From positions 18,053,223 to 18,117,222 of the forward strand of contig NC_088301.1 in the NCBI RefSeq assembly GCF_032854445.1: 64,000 nt of DNA, in the 5' to 3' direction. Origin of the DNA: Liolophura sinensis. Lineage: Eukaryota > Mollusca > Polyplacophora > Chitonida > Chitonidae. Both the position numbers and the translations under genes were made by a program. Below the pieces are notes generated by a model that was not told the origin of the DNA, searched no databases, and saw only the letters and a program-made list of their open reading frames with translations. Shown in pieces: positions 1 to 11,171 of this stretch (positions within the stretch are counted from its first letter, which is position 1; each line of letters opens with the position of its first letter).

Positions 1-137
1 ACATATACGTGAATAGTTCAGTTTCGCTGAAAACAAATGGCTGTTACAAAATAAGCTGATTCATTCGAACTTCGTTTCACTTTTACTCTTGATTTCTTAT
101 CATTTCACGTCGATGTCACTGCCTACATAAATCTTAC

Positions 138-287
138 CTGTGTCACATTTCTCACCAAAATATCCCGGCAAGCGTCTGGGTGTCGTCTGGGGACAGAGCC
201 CCGATAATGTGTTACAGGCAGACGGTCCAACACCACACTTCCCACATATGTTCTCACACTCTGCTCCATGTGTCCCGGGGGTACATA
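138..287 (-). CDS. EGF-like exon (gene A, EGF_b type)
   Basis: This is a 150 bp internal exon read on the minus strand. The acceptor is TATATTAG at 288-289 and the donor is GTAAGA just below 138. It encodes a cysteine-rich EGF-like module that opens CTPGTHGAECENICGKC and continues to GEKCDT, with spacing like MEGF / scavenger-receptor-F proteins. Both ends are phase 1, so it joins in frame to the lectin exon at 2612-2818. A paralogous exon of identical length lies at 7932-8081. The module is expected to be extracellular. What follows toward position 1 lies outside the window, so the full protein (receptor or secreted) is unknown. Confidence 0.72.
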
Positions 288-1227
288 CTAATATATACAT
301 AATAAATAACTGATGCAGTAGGCTTACACATTGGGCATTTTCACTACGGCATAGGGAACAAAGGTAGAAATCTTCCCGCCAACAACCAGAAGACAATACC
401 TTTTTATACACGTAACTGAATAATATGCCTATTTCTGTTTTTTTTTTAACTACTAAAACTCATCCATGTCATGCACCCAGAACTGTTTTATTCACAGACT
501 GTTACCGTTTGACATTACACTGTTTTCCTTTAATTAATAATGTGATAATAAACAGTAAGATTCTCCGATATATGACACATCTGGGTGAAGAATGACCTTT
601 TAGCGTATCTCTGTTTCGACAATGTTAAAACTGTACGTGTACAACTCTACACGACCTTCACCACTATGATATTGTACAATGATTATGATTGTGTAAAGGC
701 ACCGCTGTGTTAGGGATTGAGTTGAAAGACACAGCCCACCCATGTAAAATGTCTCGTACCTGTGGCCTTCTTTCAAACACCAAAGGATAATAAAATCATT
801 TTGCCATTGTATGATCTGTTCGTAATTAGAGAATATGTTTTCACCATGACTTGAATTAGACCTGCAGTAATGACAGTATATTTTTATATCTTGCCAACTG
901 ACATTATCACTTGAACATATTAATACATTATTCAACATATTGATAAACAGAAAAATCTAATTTTATGGCAATGGTGTAGTGAGAATAGACAACGTTGCAC
1001 AGGAGAGCTTCATTCCCACCGCTTTAGAAGAAAAATGGTGGAAACATTTGTTTCCTTACATAATGAAACGCTGTAATATTGTCAACCAAATATCAGCTTC
1101 TTTTTATGTTTCTTTCTTTGTGTGCTTTAATACTGGTCACATTATATTAAATCGCTCTCATGCAATTAACTATTATACATGTGGATGGCGTAAATGGTGA
1201 TCTCAGATAACTTAACAAAAATCTGTA
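288..1227. other. intronic DNA, no recognisable coding content
   Basis: This is AT-rich sequence between the EGF exon and a lectin-exon relic. Positions 300-540 are diverged from but alignable with 8090-8340, which points to an older duplication of the neighbourhood. Open frames here are short and lack family motifs. Confidence 0.5.
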
Positions 1228-1290
1228 ACTTACATAGAGTAAGGAATGGGGAATTAGTTATCATAGCCTTCACTGTGCTCCTAGCACATG
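1228..1290 (-). pseudogene. relic of an FTP lectin C-half exon
   Basis: The segment from AGAGTAAGGAATGGGGAA to about 1290 matches the 3' part of the intact lectin exon at 2612-2818 (CAGAGTAAGGTACGGGGACT and onward), with substitutions and loss of the reading frame. It appears to be a decayed exon copy lying between the current EGF exon and the LINE fragment, and it indicates earlier rounds of exon duplication. Confidence 0.45.
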
Positions 1291-1564
1291 GCCATTGGGA
1301 TTACACGTATTGTATTGTATAGTATTTTCACCATAAGTGTAATTAGAAAACGTGTTGACAGAAAATAAAGCATGGCGGGAATAATCTCACAAAGGGCTTG
1401 ATCTATTCCGAGGAAGTACAAATATGTAAGATGGCGCTGGTTGTATGTGAAATCTAAGTAAATAATAACAGAGTAAACGTTTTACATATTTAAGAAGAAC
1501 ACTAAGCAGTGTCACGTGCCAAAAGAAATTCTGTTGTGCATGGCTATGAGACATTTTTATGTTT

Positions 1565-2548
1565 GGAAATAAGTCAGAATTGTTTCATCAAGTAATCTTT
1601 TATTTTGTTTTGGATACATTTGGTTTTGTTAATATTTAAAGATAGCCTGTTTGAAGTCATCCAGTCACGAATATTTTCGAGTTCAGTAGACATGGTAGTG
1701 ACTACTTCGTTTATATTTCTGGATAGACACACTTGTGTCATCGGCGAATAATACATATTTCAGTACAGTGGTGAGACTAGTTATGTCGTTGATATAGTGA
1801 AGAGATAAGATGGCCCATATGATTGACCCCTGTGGGACTCCACAGATAGCTTGGGCAAAAGAGGAAACTTTGGATTCACATTGGACACACTGAGTTCGGC
1901 CACCTAAATATCTTGACAGCCATAGGAGTGGTTTGGCATGAAAGCCGTAATGTTTAAGTTTAGGCAGCAGTATCTTGTGATCCACGCTATCAAATGCTTT
2001 AGAAAAGTTTAAAAAAGAACAAGATTAGTTTTGTTCTTTTTTCTAGCAGATGCATGAAAAAAATGTAAAGAACCTGCTGCATGCATAGTGGATGATGGGC
2101 ACCAAAACCATATTCGTCAGGCGAAATAATATTATTTTCTTCGAGATAATGTGTAATATTGATTGCTGCAGTTTTTTCAGATATTTTACTTATCGCTGGA
2201 TGGACAGATATTGGTTGATAATTTTCGAGTAGATAGGGTTCTCCTGACCTATGAATGGGTGAAATTTTAGCAATCTTTAATGAGTCCGGGGCGTGACCCC
2301 TTTCGAAACATAAGTTAATGACGTGAGCTATAGGAGTAGAAATATACTCGGAAACTAGTTTGAGATGGGACATATTGATAACATCATTTCCAGATGCAAA
2401 AGATTTTAAGGAGTCAATTGTCAAAGAAATGGTTGCACGTGAGACTGGAGAAAAATGAAATGTATTTGAGATTGGCTGGCCAAGGTATTGAGAAAAACCG
2501 CATGTAGCATGCGATATTTCTGATTTAAGGTTAAATGCCAGAAAAGTA
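1565..2548 (-). mobile_element. non-LTR (LINE) reverse transcriptase fragment
   Basis: On the minus strand the frame from 2424 down contains an RT-like block (NYQPISVHPAISKI, then a region typical of RT motifs 2-3). A second frame from 1985 contains GVPQGS and the catalytic-site motif FADDT. A third, from 1756, resembles the region after the palm (TSNRLSLNINKTKC). These are consecutive RT motifs of a jockey/CR1-like LINE, split by frameshifts and lacking both ends, so it is a dead 5'- and 3'-truncated copy. Its upstream half is repeated at 8344-8890 because the 4.4 kb duplication begins inside this element. The exact clade cannot be set by eye. Confidence 0.75.
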
Positions 2549-2611
2549 ATTACTGAAACTGTCGGCTATGTCTTTTGTAGATGCTGTGAGTCGTATTGGT
2601 AGAATACTTAC

Positions 2612-2818
2612 CGAAAATCTGCACCTCACACAGAGTAAGGTACGGGGACTTAGTTATCATAATCTTCACGGTGTCCCCAAATATAGGACCACCGTTACAA
2701 ACTCCGTCGATGATCTCCCCGGGACCTGTTGGGGCTGTGGTGGTGTCCTGGTAACAGATTTTGTAACTCTGGGAGGAGTTTCCCACGGAGAGAGTGAATC
2801 CGTTAAGCCAGGTGCTAC
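2612..2818 (-). CDS. F-type lectin (fucolectin/FTP) domain, C-terminal half exon, copy 1
   Basis: A 207 bp exon bounded by acceptor TTCTAG and donor GTAAGT. It encodes the second half of an F5/8-type-C-like fucolectin fold: STWLNGFTLSVGNSSQ, a CYQDTT stretch, then SPYLTLCEVQIFG, the closing strand typical of F-type lectins. It starts needing one base from the upstream exon (completing a Cys codon with 4596-4829) and ends in phase 1, fitting the EGF exon at 138-287. F-type lectins commonly bind fucose and act in recognition. The fucose-binding His/Arg triad was not verified here. Copy 2 (8955-9161) differs by a few residues around the SSQ stretch. Confidence 0.8.
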
Positions 2819-4595
2819 CTAGAACACAAAGCACAGGACTTGGTGGAATAGAACTAGTGCCTGTTGAATACATTAAGCGAAGTATATAAGTCAAGCGATA
2901 AAACAAAATCCAATCAAATTCCCGAGGATCAGTTTGATTATTAAAATTAGCTTCACATTGTGTTTAATTTATATACATGTATATAATCATAAGGGAAGAG
3001 AGTTTCCCGGAAGTTCATGTAGAAGTAGTAGATTTCATTTGTGTTGGAAGGACATGCGTGTTTATATCTACTACATGATGTAAATGTCATGCGTCTATTT
3101 AATACAGTGATCATTGTATGGCTGAGGAAAGCGCTGATGTATACAAAAAAACTTCAGCATTTGACCTTAACATTTCTTATTTTAATTTCTTTAAAGTTGG
3201 GATGTTTGCATTGATCCACTACACAGTACGAAAAAATGGTGAACATATTTATAATGTCCGTGATCAGGAATTGTTCTATGACTAGTCGTGTACGAGCATT
3301 TTTTTCCGTATGTCTGTTTTTTATTTATCTGAGTCACCCAAATAGTTTTAATAGATTTTCTCCAAACTTGACAGGTTTATTAGGGACAATATGTCGAGGA
3401 GAGCGAGATGTTTTGGTTAATTTTGTGAATTATTAATCAAGTTTACTCGAGTGTTACTATGTAAAAAGTTAGTATTGACTTTAAAAAAACACGGACCCTG
3501 TCAACGCAGCTCGTCCTAAAGTTGTGAACAGATTTTCATGACACAGGTGCAGATGTGTTCCGGTAATATGAAGTTAACCATGAGGGATTTTGGGTTGCAT
3601 TGCGTAACATATATTTTTTTTAATATGGCAGTTTAAAGATATAATGTGAACTCTGTAATGTCAAGGGACTGAGTTCTAATTCATTCTGAGTGATTGGAAG
3701 TCAACGGCATAGATTTTGACATTTTTGGCAAAATGCTTGGTTGCCACCTTCAATGCTTTAGCAACAATATGTTTTCCTCCTCCCTTATTTACGTGGCATT
3801 TTCCGTGATTTTCAGTAGTATTCAGGATGACTTTTTCTTTATAGGTTAAAGGGACTTAATAACCCTGAATGCGACATAAACCTGTGAGAAATCAACGCTC
3901 TTGTCAAGTATGGGACGAAACACCGGACTTAGAGGATACATGAAACGCTTTGGTTCTATTTCTTAGTGTGCAGATTATCACGTGTAATAACATATATCAT
4001 GTGTAATAACATATAACAGAACAAGCAAAGTTTTCAACATTCACTTTGAAGGGCACCGGGGGAGGGGTAGTCAAAGTGGCTTCAAAGTACAGTTCTTTTA
4101 ATGCGAATAGGGACGGAAGATTGGTGAACAGGTCCAATGGGGGCGGGTGTAGGGGCGCGGAGGGGCTTTAAACTGGCTCGAAGAAGCCATGCAGTATCTG
4201 TGTACATGTCACCTTGCCCACACTGTAGAGACACGGTTCATCGGGCTCGAGGCACATCCAGGGTTTTCAGCGAGTTCCGAGCAAGATCAACGATGACCTA
4301 ATTCCTAGAAAAAGCTGACTGCTAAAGGAAAATTTGCATAATATAGAGGGATAATTAACAGATATAAAATCACCCCCAAAACAAAAATTTCCTGTCATAT
4401 TCTTTTCATTTGGCATAGAAACATAATTTTTGTTTTATAGCCTATTTTCATGTATCCTTTAAAGCCACAAAATCAGCGAGAGCTAGATTCGAGACTGTAA
4501 GCTCGCAGGCCAATGATTAATGACCTTCTGAAAGAAAAGCCGTAACGCCTGACCACCAGGTCGGGTTCTTTTGGGAGGATTAAAAGTTAACTTAC
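2819..4595 (-). other. intron between the two lectin half-exons (gene A)
   Basis: About 1.8 kb of AT-rich sequence with no protein family signal. It is reproduced nearly identically at 9162-10937, so short open frames in it are the same in both copies by descent, not by selection. Confidence 0.6.
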
Positions 4596-4829
4596 ACGGC
4601 AGACCACACGCCCTGTTATATATCCTGAACCTGTAGATGTTGTACTGCGCATCCAGTGTCACCGTCCAAAAGGCGGGGTTTGAATTCCTTCCGGTGTGAG
4701 AACATGTATATGGTGTGTTGAAAAAGTGATGTCCAGTCCTACCATCAACGGCGAGTCTGGAGACGAAGCTGAACCCTCTATCGCTATGATCCGAAGACTG
4801 CGTCGTGCTTTGGTTAAATGCCACATTTC
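4596..4829 (-). CDS. F-type lectin (fucolectin/FTP) domain, N-terminal half exon, copy 1
   Basis: A 234 bp exon with acceptor GATGACAG and donor GTAAGT. It encodes NVAFNQSTTQSS at the start, SRLAVDGRTGHHF in the middle, CSHTGRNSNPAFW and IYRFRIYNRACG at the end. This is the standard order of the FTP/F5-8C half-domain (NVALNKPT..., AVDGN, C-H-T, W-x-V-x-L, I-Y-N-R). Both boundaries are phase 1, matching neighbours at 5809-5913 and 2612-2818, so the full lectin domain is about 147 residues, a normal family size. The coding part is identical in protein to copy 2 (10938-11171). Confidence 0.82.
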
Positions 4830-5808
4830 CTGTCATCGTAAGGACAATAACAGATCCAGTATGACGTTAAGTATTATTGTTAAATGAGTATAGTTGGTAA
4901 AGTTTTATAAATGATAGCAGAGTGTTTTTCCATGTTAATTGTGAAACGGTTTAAAACTGATTGCATACACAAATAGCAAACGACATGTCCTCTGGTTATT
5001 AATACTAAAAAAAGTGCCCTAGAAATAAAGAACGAAAATAAACCAGATTTTATTTCGGATTAAATCCCCACCGATGCAACACTTACAAAAGCAGGAATCA
5101 AATTTGAGGAAAAAAGAAAGTGTTGCATCTTCCCCGGCGATTCACAGGCCTGCCGACATAACGCCGGAGACAAATCAGCCAAATTTGGAAAGGTCAATGT
5201 CATTTGTCTTGGCACCACAGCGCCAGCAAATTTTCCTTTTGTAAAAGATTCATAATTGGTACAGATCTGTAGTACAAGATGTACAGGTACGCATATAACC
5301 GCTAAAGGGACTTGTGTTCATTTCTGGACTATAAGCTTAAATCATAAGGTTTTTTAATGGATAATTTTACAAATACGCTATATAAATTATTTACTAACAA
5401 TCATCTGATTTATTTCAACAAAGCTTACAATTTTTTTTTAAGTGAATGTATATTAGTAACGTTTTCACAGGAAATCAACCAGCAAAAGGTTTCTCCGATC
5501 GGTCGATGCTGGAGCTGGAATTTTTTTTTTGACGTCTTAAAGATTAAAACTGAAACACATTTGAGATTGCTTCTAATAGAATTTATATTCTTGAGCACGG
5601 CGTAAACCATCAATCATATTAATAAAAGAGACTGTAATAAATGTCATCGCCTTTGTATCTTTTGTATTATGCCAGATGTAAATATATGAATTCCTTGCAT
5701 CCAGCTTAAGCTTGTTTAACAGACAGATAAAAACATTACCAAGTAAGTAAGAAAACTAATGGTCACATATCTTATTTACAACTATGTATTTGGAAACGTG
5801 TTACTTAC

Positions 5809-5913
5809 GTCTAGAGCAAGTAGGACCATCCCAGCCACGAGTACAGTTTCCGGAACATAATCCAGTTTCGTCATTACACTGACTCAAACAGTTCCCACAC
5901 AGCTGCCCAGACA
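5809..5913 (-). CDS. EGF-like exon (EGF_a type), copy 1
   Basis: A 105 bp exon with acceptor TTTCAG and donor GTAAGT. It encodes a single EGF-like module, SGQLCGNCLSQCNDETGLCS followed by GNCTRGWDGPTCSR. Six or more cysteines have laminin/MEGF-like spacing. Phase 1 at both ends joins it upstream to a signal-peptide exon and downstream to the FTP N exon at 4596-4829. An identical exon is at 12151-12255, and a damaged relative is at 35829-35925. Confidence 0.8.
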
Positions 5914-6400
5914 CTGAAATTCAGAGACAGACAGAAACAACTTTAGCATACAGAGACGTCTTGACAGCTCTTGATCGTTTATTGTACATTTTACGTGTAG
6001 ATTTGATGTTTTAATTTGATGTTAAGATTTTAGGAAATAGTCTTGGGACTGTTTACACATGGAAAAATTATACAGGTTTTTAATTCAAGGAAGATAAAAA
6101 AACTAAAAAAAACAAAGGAACAGAAAAATGCATTAAAAAGGTCAGAAATTTGTAAGATATATTCAAATATCCCATTAAGTTCCATTCTTGCAGAAATACA
6201 TGTATAGCACGTAAAAGGAAAATAATTTTTGTTGCTGCCTTTTGAGAAATAAACAATAATACGAAATGAGAAATACATCTTTTATATTCACGTTAAATCT
6301 TTAATTTCACTGCCGTGAAGTTTATTGATTACGACGGATTCTTAGTGGAGAACCACATATGTTACGATTGTGGATCAAATTCGATTGTTTGGTTGTCACA

Positions 6401-6545
6401 AGGCAGACCTTCCTAAGTACGGTCGGAGAGGAAGCCAGCATGAGCTGGACTTGATCTCACATCGATCGCACTGATGAGAGGCTCCTGGGTCATTACACTG
6501 CGCAAGCGCGCTAGCCAACTGAGCCACGTAGGCCCCAGTGTGAAA
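6401..6545 (-). repeat. tRNA-derived SINE (molluscan type)
   Basis: Read on the minus strand it begins GGCCTACGTGGCTCAGTTGG (A-box region) and includes a B-box-like stretch just before GTCCAGCTCATGCTGGCTTC, then the conserved GACCGTAC...GGTCTGCC body. The same body recurs at 39.1, 36.5 and 45.0 kb. It abuts the end of duplication copy 1. Confidence 0.75.
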
Positions 6546-6809
6546 CATAAATGTGTGGATTAAAAACCAAGAAGATATACAGAATAAAAAGAGCAATTAT
6601 AGACAAAATGTTTCGGACATGTAACTTTTAAATGATGATGGAACAAATGCAAGTAAATAACAATTATGTTGTTAGCCAATGGGAAATGCTCTTGATTTGG
6701 AAGGAGTTGGAAAATCTAGCAAATTCAATCACTTGACTCATTTCAAATGAATACTAAGGAAGTCTGTATACTCCCAAGTCGATGCGCCGGTTATTGTTTC
6801 TTTACTTAC

Positions 6810-6867
6810 GGAACTGTGGTCTTGTCTCCACAGTGACTACGTTAATTAACCCTACTATAAACAATAC
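6810..6867 (-). CDS. candidate signal-peptide exon of gene A
   Basis: A 58 bp stretch with acceptor CCTGACAG and donor GTAAGT. Read from phase 0 it encodes a hydrophobic segment, VLFIVGLINVVTVETRPQF. It ends in phase 1, which is exactly the phase needed by the EGF_a exon at 5809-5913. This suggests the second part of a signal peptide, with the start codon on a further upstream exon that was not identified. Alternatively it is a chance open stretch: other first exons of this family (33.5, 38.4 kb) carry the whole signal peptide. Confidence 0.45.
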
Positions 6868-7931
6868 CTGTCAGGATAAGGCAGAAATACGTCTTTTAAA
6901 ATTGTTAAAATATGACAAAATTGATTACATTACAAAGTACATGTTTTACATATGAAGACAATCGTTAATCAAAATTTTGACAGCTCGTATTGGAACGTAC
7001 ATGAATATTTAGGTTAGATATTGTTCTTCGTAACGTTGATACAGCAAATGAAAAACAGTGCCTTGTTTTAAAGGAAAAATTGCCGTTTTTGATTGAGAGT
7101 GCACTTTCTGTGGATTATTACTAAGCTACCATATCTTTTGTGGTCATACAACTTTTATGGATGCAGAGAACAAGTTTTATGCTTCTGATTCTGAAATTTG
7201 AACAGAATTGTGCTGGGATTTTGATTTTTGAACTTTCTCATCGTACCTCTCTGGAGTCGATTCTCTGCCTTACCGTTCCAGCGACCTTTGGCCGAAGGTT
7301 GGATAAAGTTGTATTATTGTTTTATAATTTTTATATGGACTGCGTCTTTCAGTCATCATTAAAACGTTACGTGTAACCATTTGCCAGCTGCCGCACTGTG
7401 GTCGCTACTCTGGTTTTACTTAAGCCTTTAAGCCTTTTATATGGCAACTGCTTTAAGTCTTCTATATTGTAATTATTGGCACGAAGCGTTCATGGCGGTT
7501 GACGCCCAGTATACAGCAATTTCTAGGCCTGGATACCTTTTATTTTGCCAAATTCCACTTGTCGTGAGGTAATTTTACAAAACTAAAATCTATAACTAAC
7601 GCAAGACGAAAAAAAAACTTGCTGAAGAGAGAATATACCCCGGGGAATTTAAATTAAAGTGGGCGTACTATCAAGATGAAATTAAGATGAAGCAAATTGC
7701 CTGTTAGGCCATATAGCCATATATAAGTTCCAAGGAGGTCATTGGATGGGGTGTAAATGTTCTTTGTACAGGACTCTCTAGACAATGTTTTGTACAAGTA
7801 TTTACATATACATAAACAGTTTCTTTCTTTGTTAGCAAAGGACTAATACGACATAAAATAAAAACATCTGCGCATTGTTTCACCTGTAGTTTTGACGTTG
7901 TAATCGAATTTCTGCCCTGTATAAAACTTAC
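6868..7931. other. intergenic or intronic DNA between genes A and B
   Basis: About 1 kb with no recognisable exon or repeat. It is AT-rich with T/A homopolymers. Any 3' exons of gene B downstream of 7932 would have to lie here, but none could be supported. Confidence 0.4.
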
Positions 7932-8081
7932 CTGTGTCACATTTCTCACCAACATATTTCGGTATGCACCTGGGTGTTCTCTGTGGACAGTGCCCGGATA
8001 TTGTGTTACATACAGTCGGTCCCTCCACACAGTTCCCACATATCTTCTCACAGTCCGCTCCATACGTCCCGGGGGTACATT
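7932..8081 (-). CDS. EGF-like exon (gene B, EGF_b type)
   Basis: A 150 bp exon with acceptor TATATCAG and donor GTAAGT. It encodes CTPGTYGADCEKICGNC through VGEKCDT, an EGF-like module paralogous to 138-287 (same length, same phase 1-1 borders, clearly diverged sequence). It follows the lectin exon at 8955-9161 in frame. The divergence from 138-287 is greater than that of the 4.4 kb duplication, so this exon pair results from an older duplication. Confidence 0.72.
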
Positions 8082-8343
8082 CTGATATATACACAATCAA
8101 CAACTGATAACATAGGCATACGCATAGGCCATTTTCGCTAAGACCTTGACAATGGGGAACATAGAAAGTATCACAAACACAATAAACAGAAAACGACTCT
8201 CGGAAAAAATGATCACAGTAAAGTTTGTCTCATCAGTTGAAAGGCAATACATTAATGATTCTGTTTTCTTAATGACTCCAGCTCATCCATCTCATGCATC
8301 CATGACAGTTTTATTTAGAATATGTTGTAAAACAGCAAAATAC

Positions 8344-8890
8344 AGAAAAGTTTAAAAAAGAACAAGATTAGTTTTGTTCTTTTTTCTAGCAGATGCATGA
8401 AAAAAATGTAAAGAACCTGCTGCATGCATAGTGGATGATGGGCACCAAAACCATATTCGTCAGACGAAATAATATTATTTTCTTCGAGATAATGTGTAAT
8501 ATTGATTGCTGCAGTTTTTTCAGATATTTTACTTATCGCTGGGTGGACAGATATTGGTTGATAATTTTCGAGTAGATAGGGTTCTCCTGACCTATGAATG
8601 GGTGAAATTTTAGCAATCTTTAATGAGTCCGGGGCGTGACCCCTTTCGAAACATAAATTAATGACGTGAGCTATAGGAGTAGAAATATACTCGGAAACTA
8701 GTTTGAGATGGGACATATTGATAACATCATTTCCAGATGCAAAAGATTTTAAGGAGTCAATTGTCAAAGAAATGGTTGCACGTGAGACTGGAGAAAAATG
8801 AAATGTATTTGAGATTGGCTGGCCAAGGTATTGAGAAAAACCGCATGTAGCATGCGATATTTCTGATTTAAGGTTAAATGCCAGAAAAGT
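8344..8890 (-). mobile_element. truncated LINE reverse transcriptase fragment (duplicate)
   Basis: This is the upstream half of the same RT fragment found at 1565-2548, including the NYQPISVHPAISKI block, with a handful of base differences. It is cut at 8344 by the duplication breakpoint, so the GVPQGS and FADDT motifs are absent. Confidence 0.75.
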
Positions 8891-8954
8891 AATTACTGAA
8901 ACTGTCGGCTATGTCTTTTGTAGATGCTGTGAGTCGTATTGGTAGAATACTTAC

Positions 8955-9161
8955 CGAAAATCTGCACCTCACACAGAGTAAGGTACGGGGACTTAGTTAT
9001 CATAATCTTCACGGTGTCCCCAAATATAGGACCACCGTTACAAACTCCGTCGATGATCTCCCCGGGACCTGTTGGGGCTGTGGTGGTGTCCTGGTAACAG
9101 ATTTTGGAAGTCTGGGAGGAGTTTCCCACGGAGAGAGTGAATCCGTTAAGCCAGGTGCTAC
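8955..9161 (-). CDS. F-type lectin domain, C-terminal half exon, copy 2
   Basis: A 207 bp exon, same splice sites and phases as 2612-2818. It encodes STWLNGFTLSVGNSSQ then SPYLTLCEVQIFG. Differences from copy 1 cluster after SSQ (TS versus SY), so the copies could encode slightly different lectins. It joins in frame to 10938-11171 upstream and 7932-8081 downstream. Confidence 0.8.
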
Positions 9162-10937
9162 CTAGAACACAAAGCACAGGACTTGGTGGAATAGAACTAG
9201 TGCCTGTTGAATACATTAAGCGAAGTATATACGTCAAGCGATAAAACAAAATCCAATCAAATTCCCGAGGATCAGTTTGATTATTAAAATTAGCTTCACA
9301 GTGTGTTTAATTTATATACATGTATATAATCATAAGGGAAGAGAGTTTCCCGGAAGTTCATGTAGAAGTAGTAGATTTCATTTGTGTTGGAAGGACATGC
9401 GTGTTTATATCTACTACACGATGTAAATGTCATGCGTCTATTTAATACAGTGATCATTGTATGGCTGAGGAAAGCGCTGATGTATACAAAAAAACTTCAG
9501 CATTTGACCTCAACATTTCTTGTTTTAATTTCTTTAAAGTTGGGATGTTTGCATTGATCCACTACACAGTACGAAAAAATGGTGAACATATTTATAATGT
9601 CCGTGATCAGGAATTGTTCTATGACTAGTCGTGTACGAGCATTTTTTTCCGTATGTCTGTTTTTTATTTATCTGAGTCACCCAAATAGTTTTAATAGATT
9701 TTCTCCAAACTTGACAGGTTTATTAGGGACAATATGTCGAGGAGAGCGAGATGTTTTGGTTAATTTTGTGAATTATAAATCAAGTTTACTCGAGTGTTAC
9801 TATGTAAAAAGTTAGTATTGACTTTAAAAAAACACGGACCCTGTCAACGCAGCTCGTCCTAAAGTTGTGAACAGATTTTCATGACACAGCGGCAGATGTG
9901 TTCCGGTAATATGAAGTTAACCATGAGGGATTTTGGGTTGCATTGCGTAACATATATTTTTTTTAATATGGCAGTTTGAAGATATAATGTGAACTCTGTA
10001 ATGTCAAGGGACTGAGTTCTAATTCATTCTGAGTGATTGGAAGTCAACGGCATAGATTTTGACATTTTTGGCAAAATGCTTGGTTGCACCTTCAATGCTT
10101 TAGCAACAATATGTTTTCCTCCTCCCTTATTTACGTGGCATTTTCCGTGATTTTCAATAGTATTCAGGATGACTTTTTCTTTATAGGTTAAAGGGACTTA
10201 ATAACCCTGAATGCGACATAAACCTGTGAGAAATCAACGCTCTTGTCAAGTATGGGACGAAACACCGGACTTAGAGGATACATGAAACGCTTTGGTTCTA
10301 TTTCTTAGTGTGCAGATTATCACGTGTAATAACATATATCATGTGTAATAACATATAACAGAACAAGCAAAGTTTTCAACATTCACTGTGAAGGGCACCG
10401 GGGGAGGGGTAGTCAAAGTGGCTTCAAAGTACAGTTCTTTTAATGCGAATAGGGACGGAAGATTGGTGAACAGGTCCAATGGGGGCGGGTGTAGGGGCGC
10501 GGAGGGGCTTTAAACTGGCTCGAAGAAGCCATGCAGTATCTGTGTACATGTCACCTTGCCCACACTGTAGAGACACGGTTCATCGGTCTCGAGGCACATC
10601 CAGGGTTTTCAGCGAGTTCCGAGCAAGATCAACGATGACCTAATTCCTAGAAAAAGCTGACTGCTAAAGGAAAATTTGCATAATATAGAGGGATAATTAA
10701 CAGATATAAAATCACCCCCAAAACAAAAATTTCCTGTCATATTCTTTTCATTTGGCATAGAAACATAATTTTTGTTTTATAGCCTATTTTCATGTATCCT
10801 TTAAAGCCACAAAATCAGCGAGAGCTAGATTCGAGATTGTAACCTCACAGGCCATTGATTAATGACCTTCTGAAAGAAAAGCCGTAACGCCTGACCACCA
10901 GGTCGGGTTCTTTTGGGAGGATTAAAAGTTAACTTAC
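9162..10937 (-). other. intron between lectin half-exons (gene B)
   Basis: Duplicate of 2819-4595 with scattered substitutions. No coding or RNA feature is seen. Confidence 0.6.
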
Positions 10938-11171
10938 ACGGCAGACCACACGCCCTGTTATATATCCTGAACCTGTAGATGTTGTACTGCGCATCCAGTG
11001 TCACCGTCCAAAAGGCGGGGTTTGAATTCCTTCCGGTGTGAGAACATGTATATGGTGTGTTGAAAAAGTGATGTCCAGTCCTACCATCAACGGCGAGTCT
11101 GGAGACGAAGCTGAACCCTCTATCGCTATGATCCGAAGACTGCGTCGTGCTTTGGTTAAATGCCACATTTC
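10938..11171 (-). CDS. F-type lectin domain, N-terminal half exon, copy 2
   Basis: A 234 bp exon with the same NVAFNQSTTQSS, SRLAVDGRTGHHF and IYRFRIYNRACG motifs as copy 1. The encoded half-domain is unchanged between copies, whereas the flanking intron has accumulated differences. This is weak evidence that the exon is under constraint in both copies or is simply recent. Confidence 0.82.

Larger units (their letters stand above)
2001..6401. repeat. 4.4 kb segmental duplication, copy 1
   Basis: The sequence from AGAAAAGTTTAAAAAAGAAC at 2001 to GGTTGTCACAA at 6401 is repeated nearly base for base at 8344-12731 (offset 6343 at the left end). Only scattered substitutions and small indels are seen. 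It contains part of a LINE, FTP C exon, FTP N exon and EGF_a exon, all on the minus strand. Copy 1 ends exactly where a minus-strand SINE begins. The near identity, introns included, implies a recent duplication or gene conversion. Confidence 0.9.
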
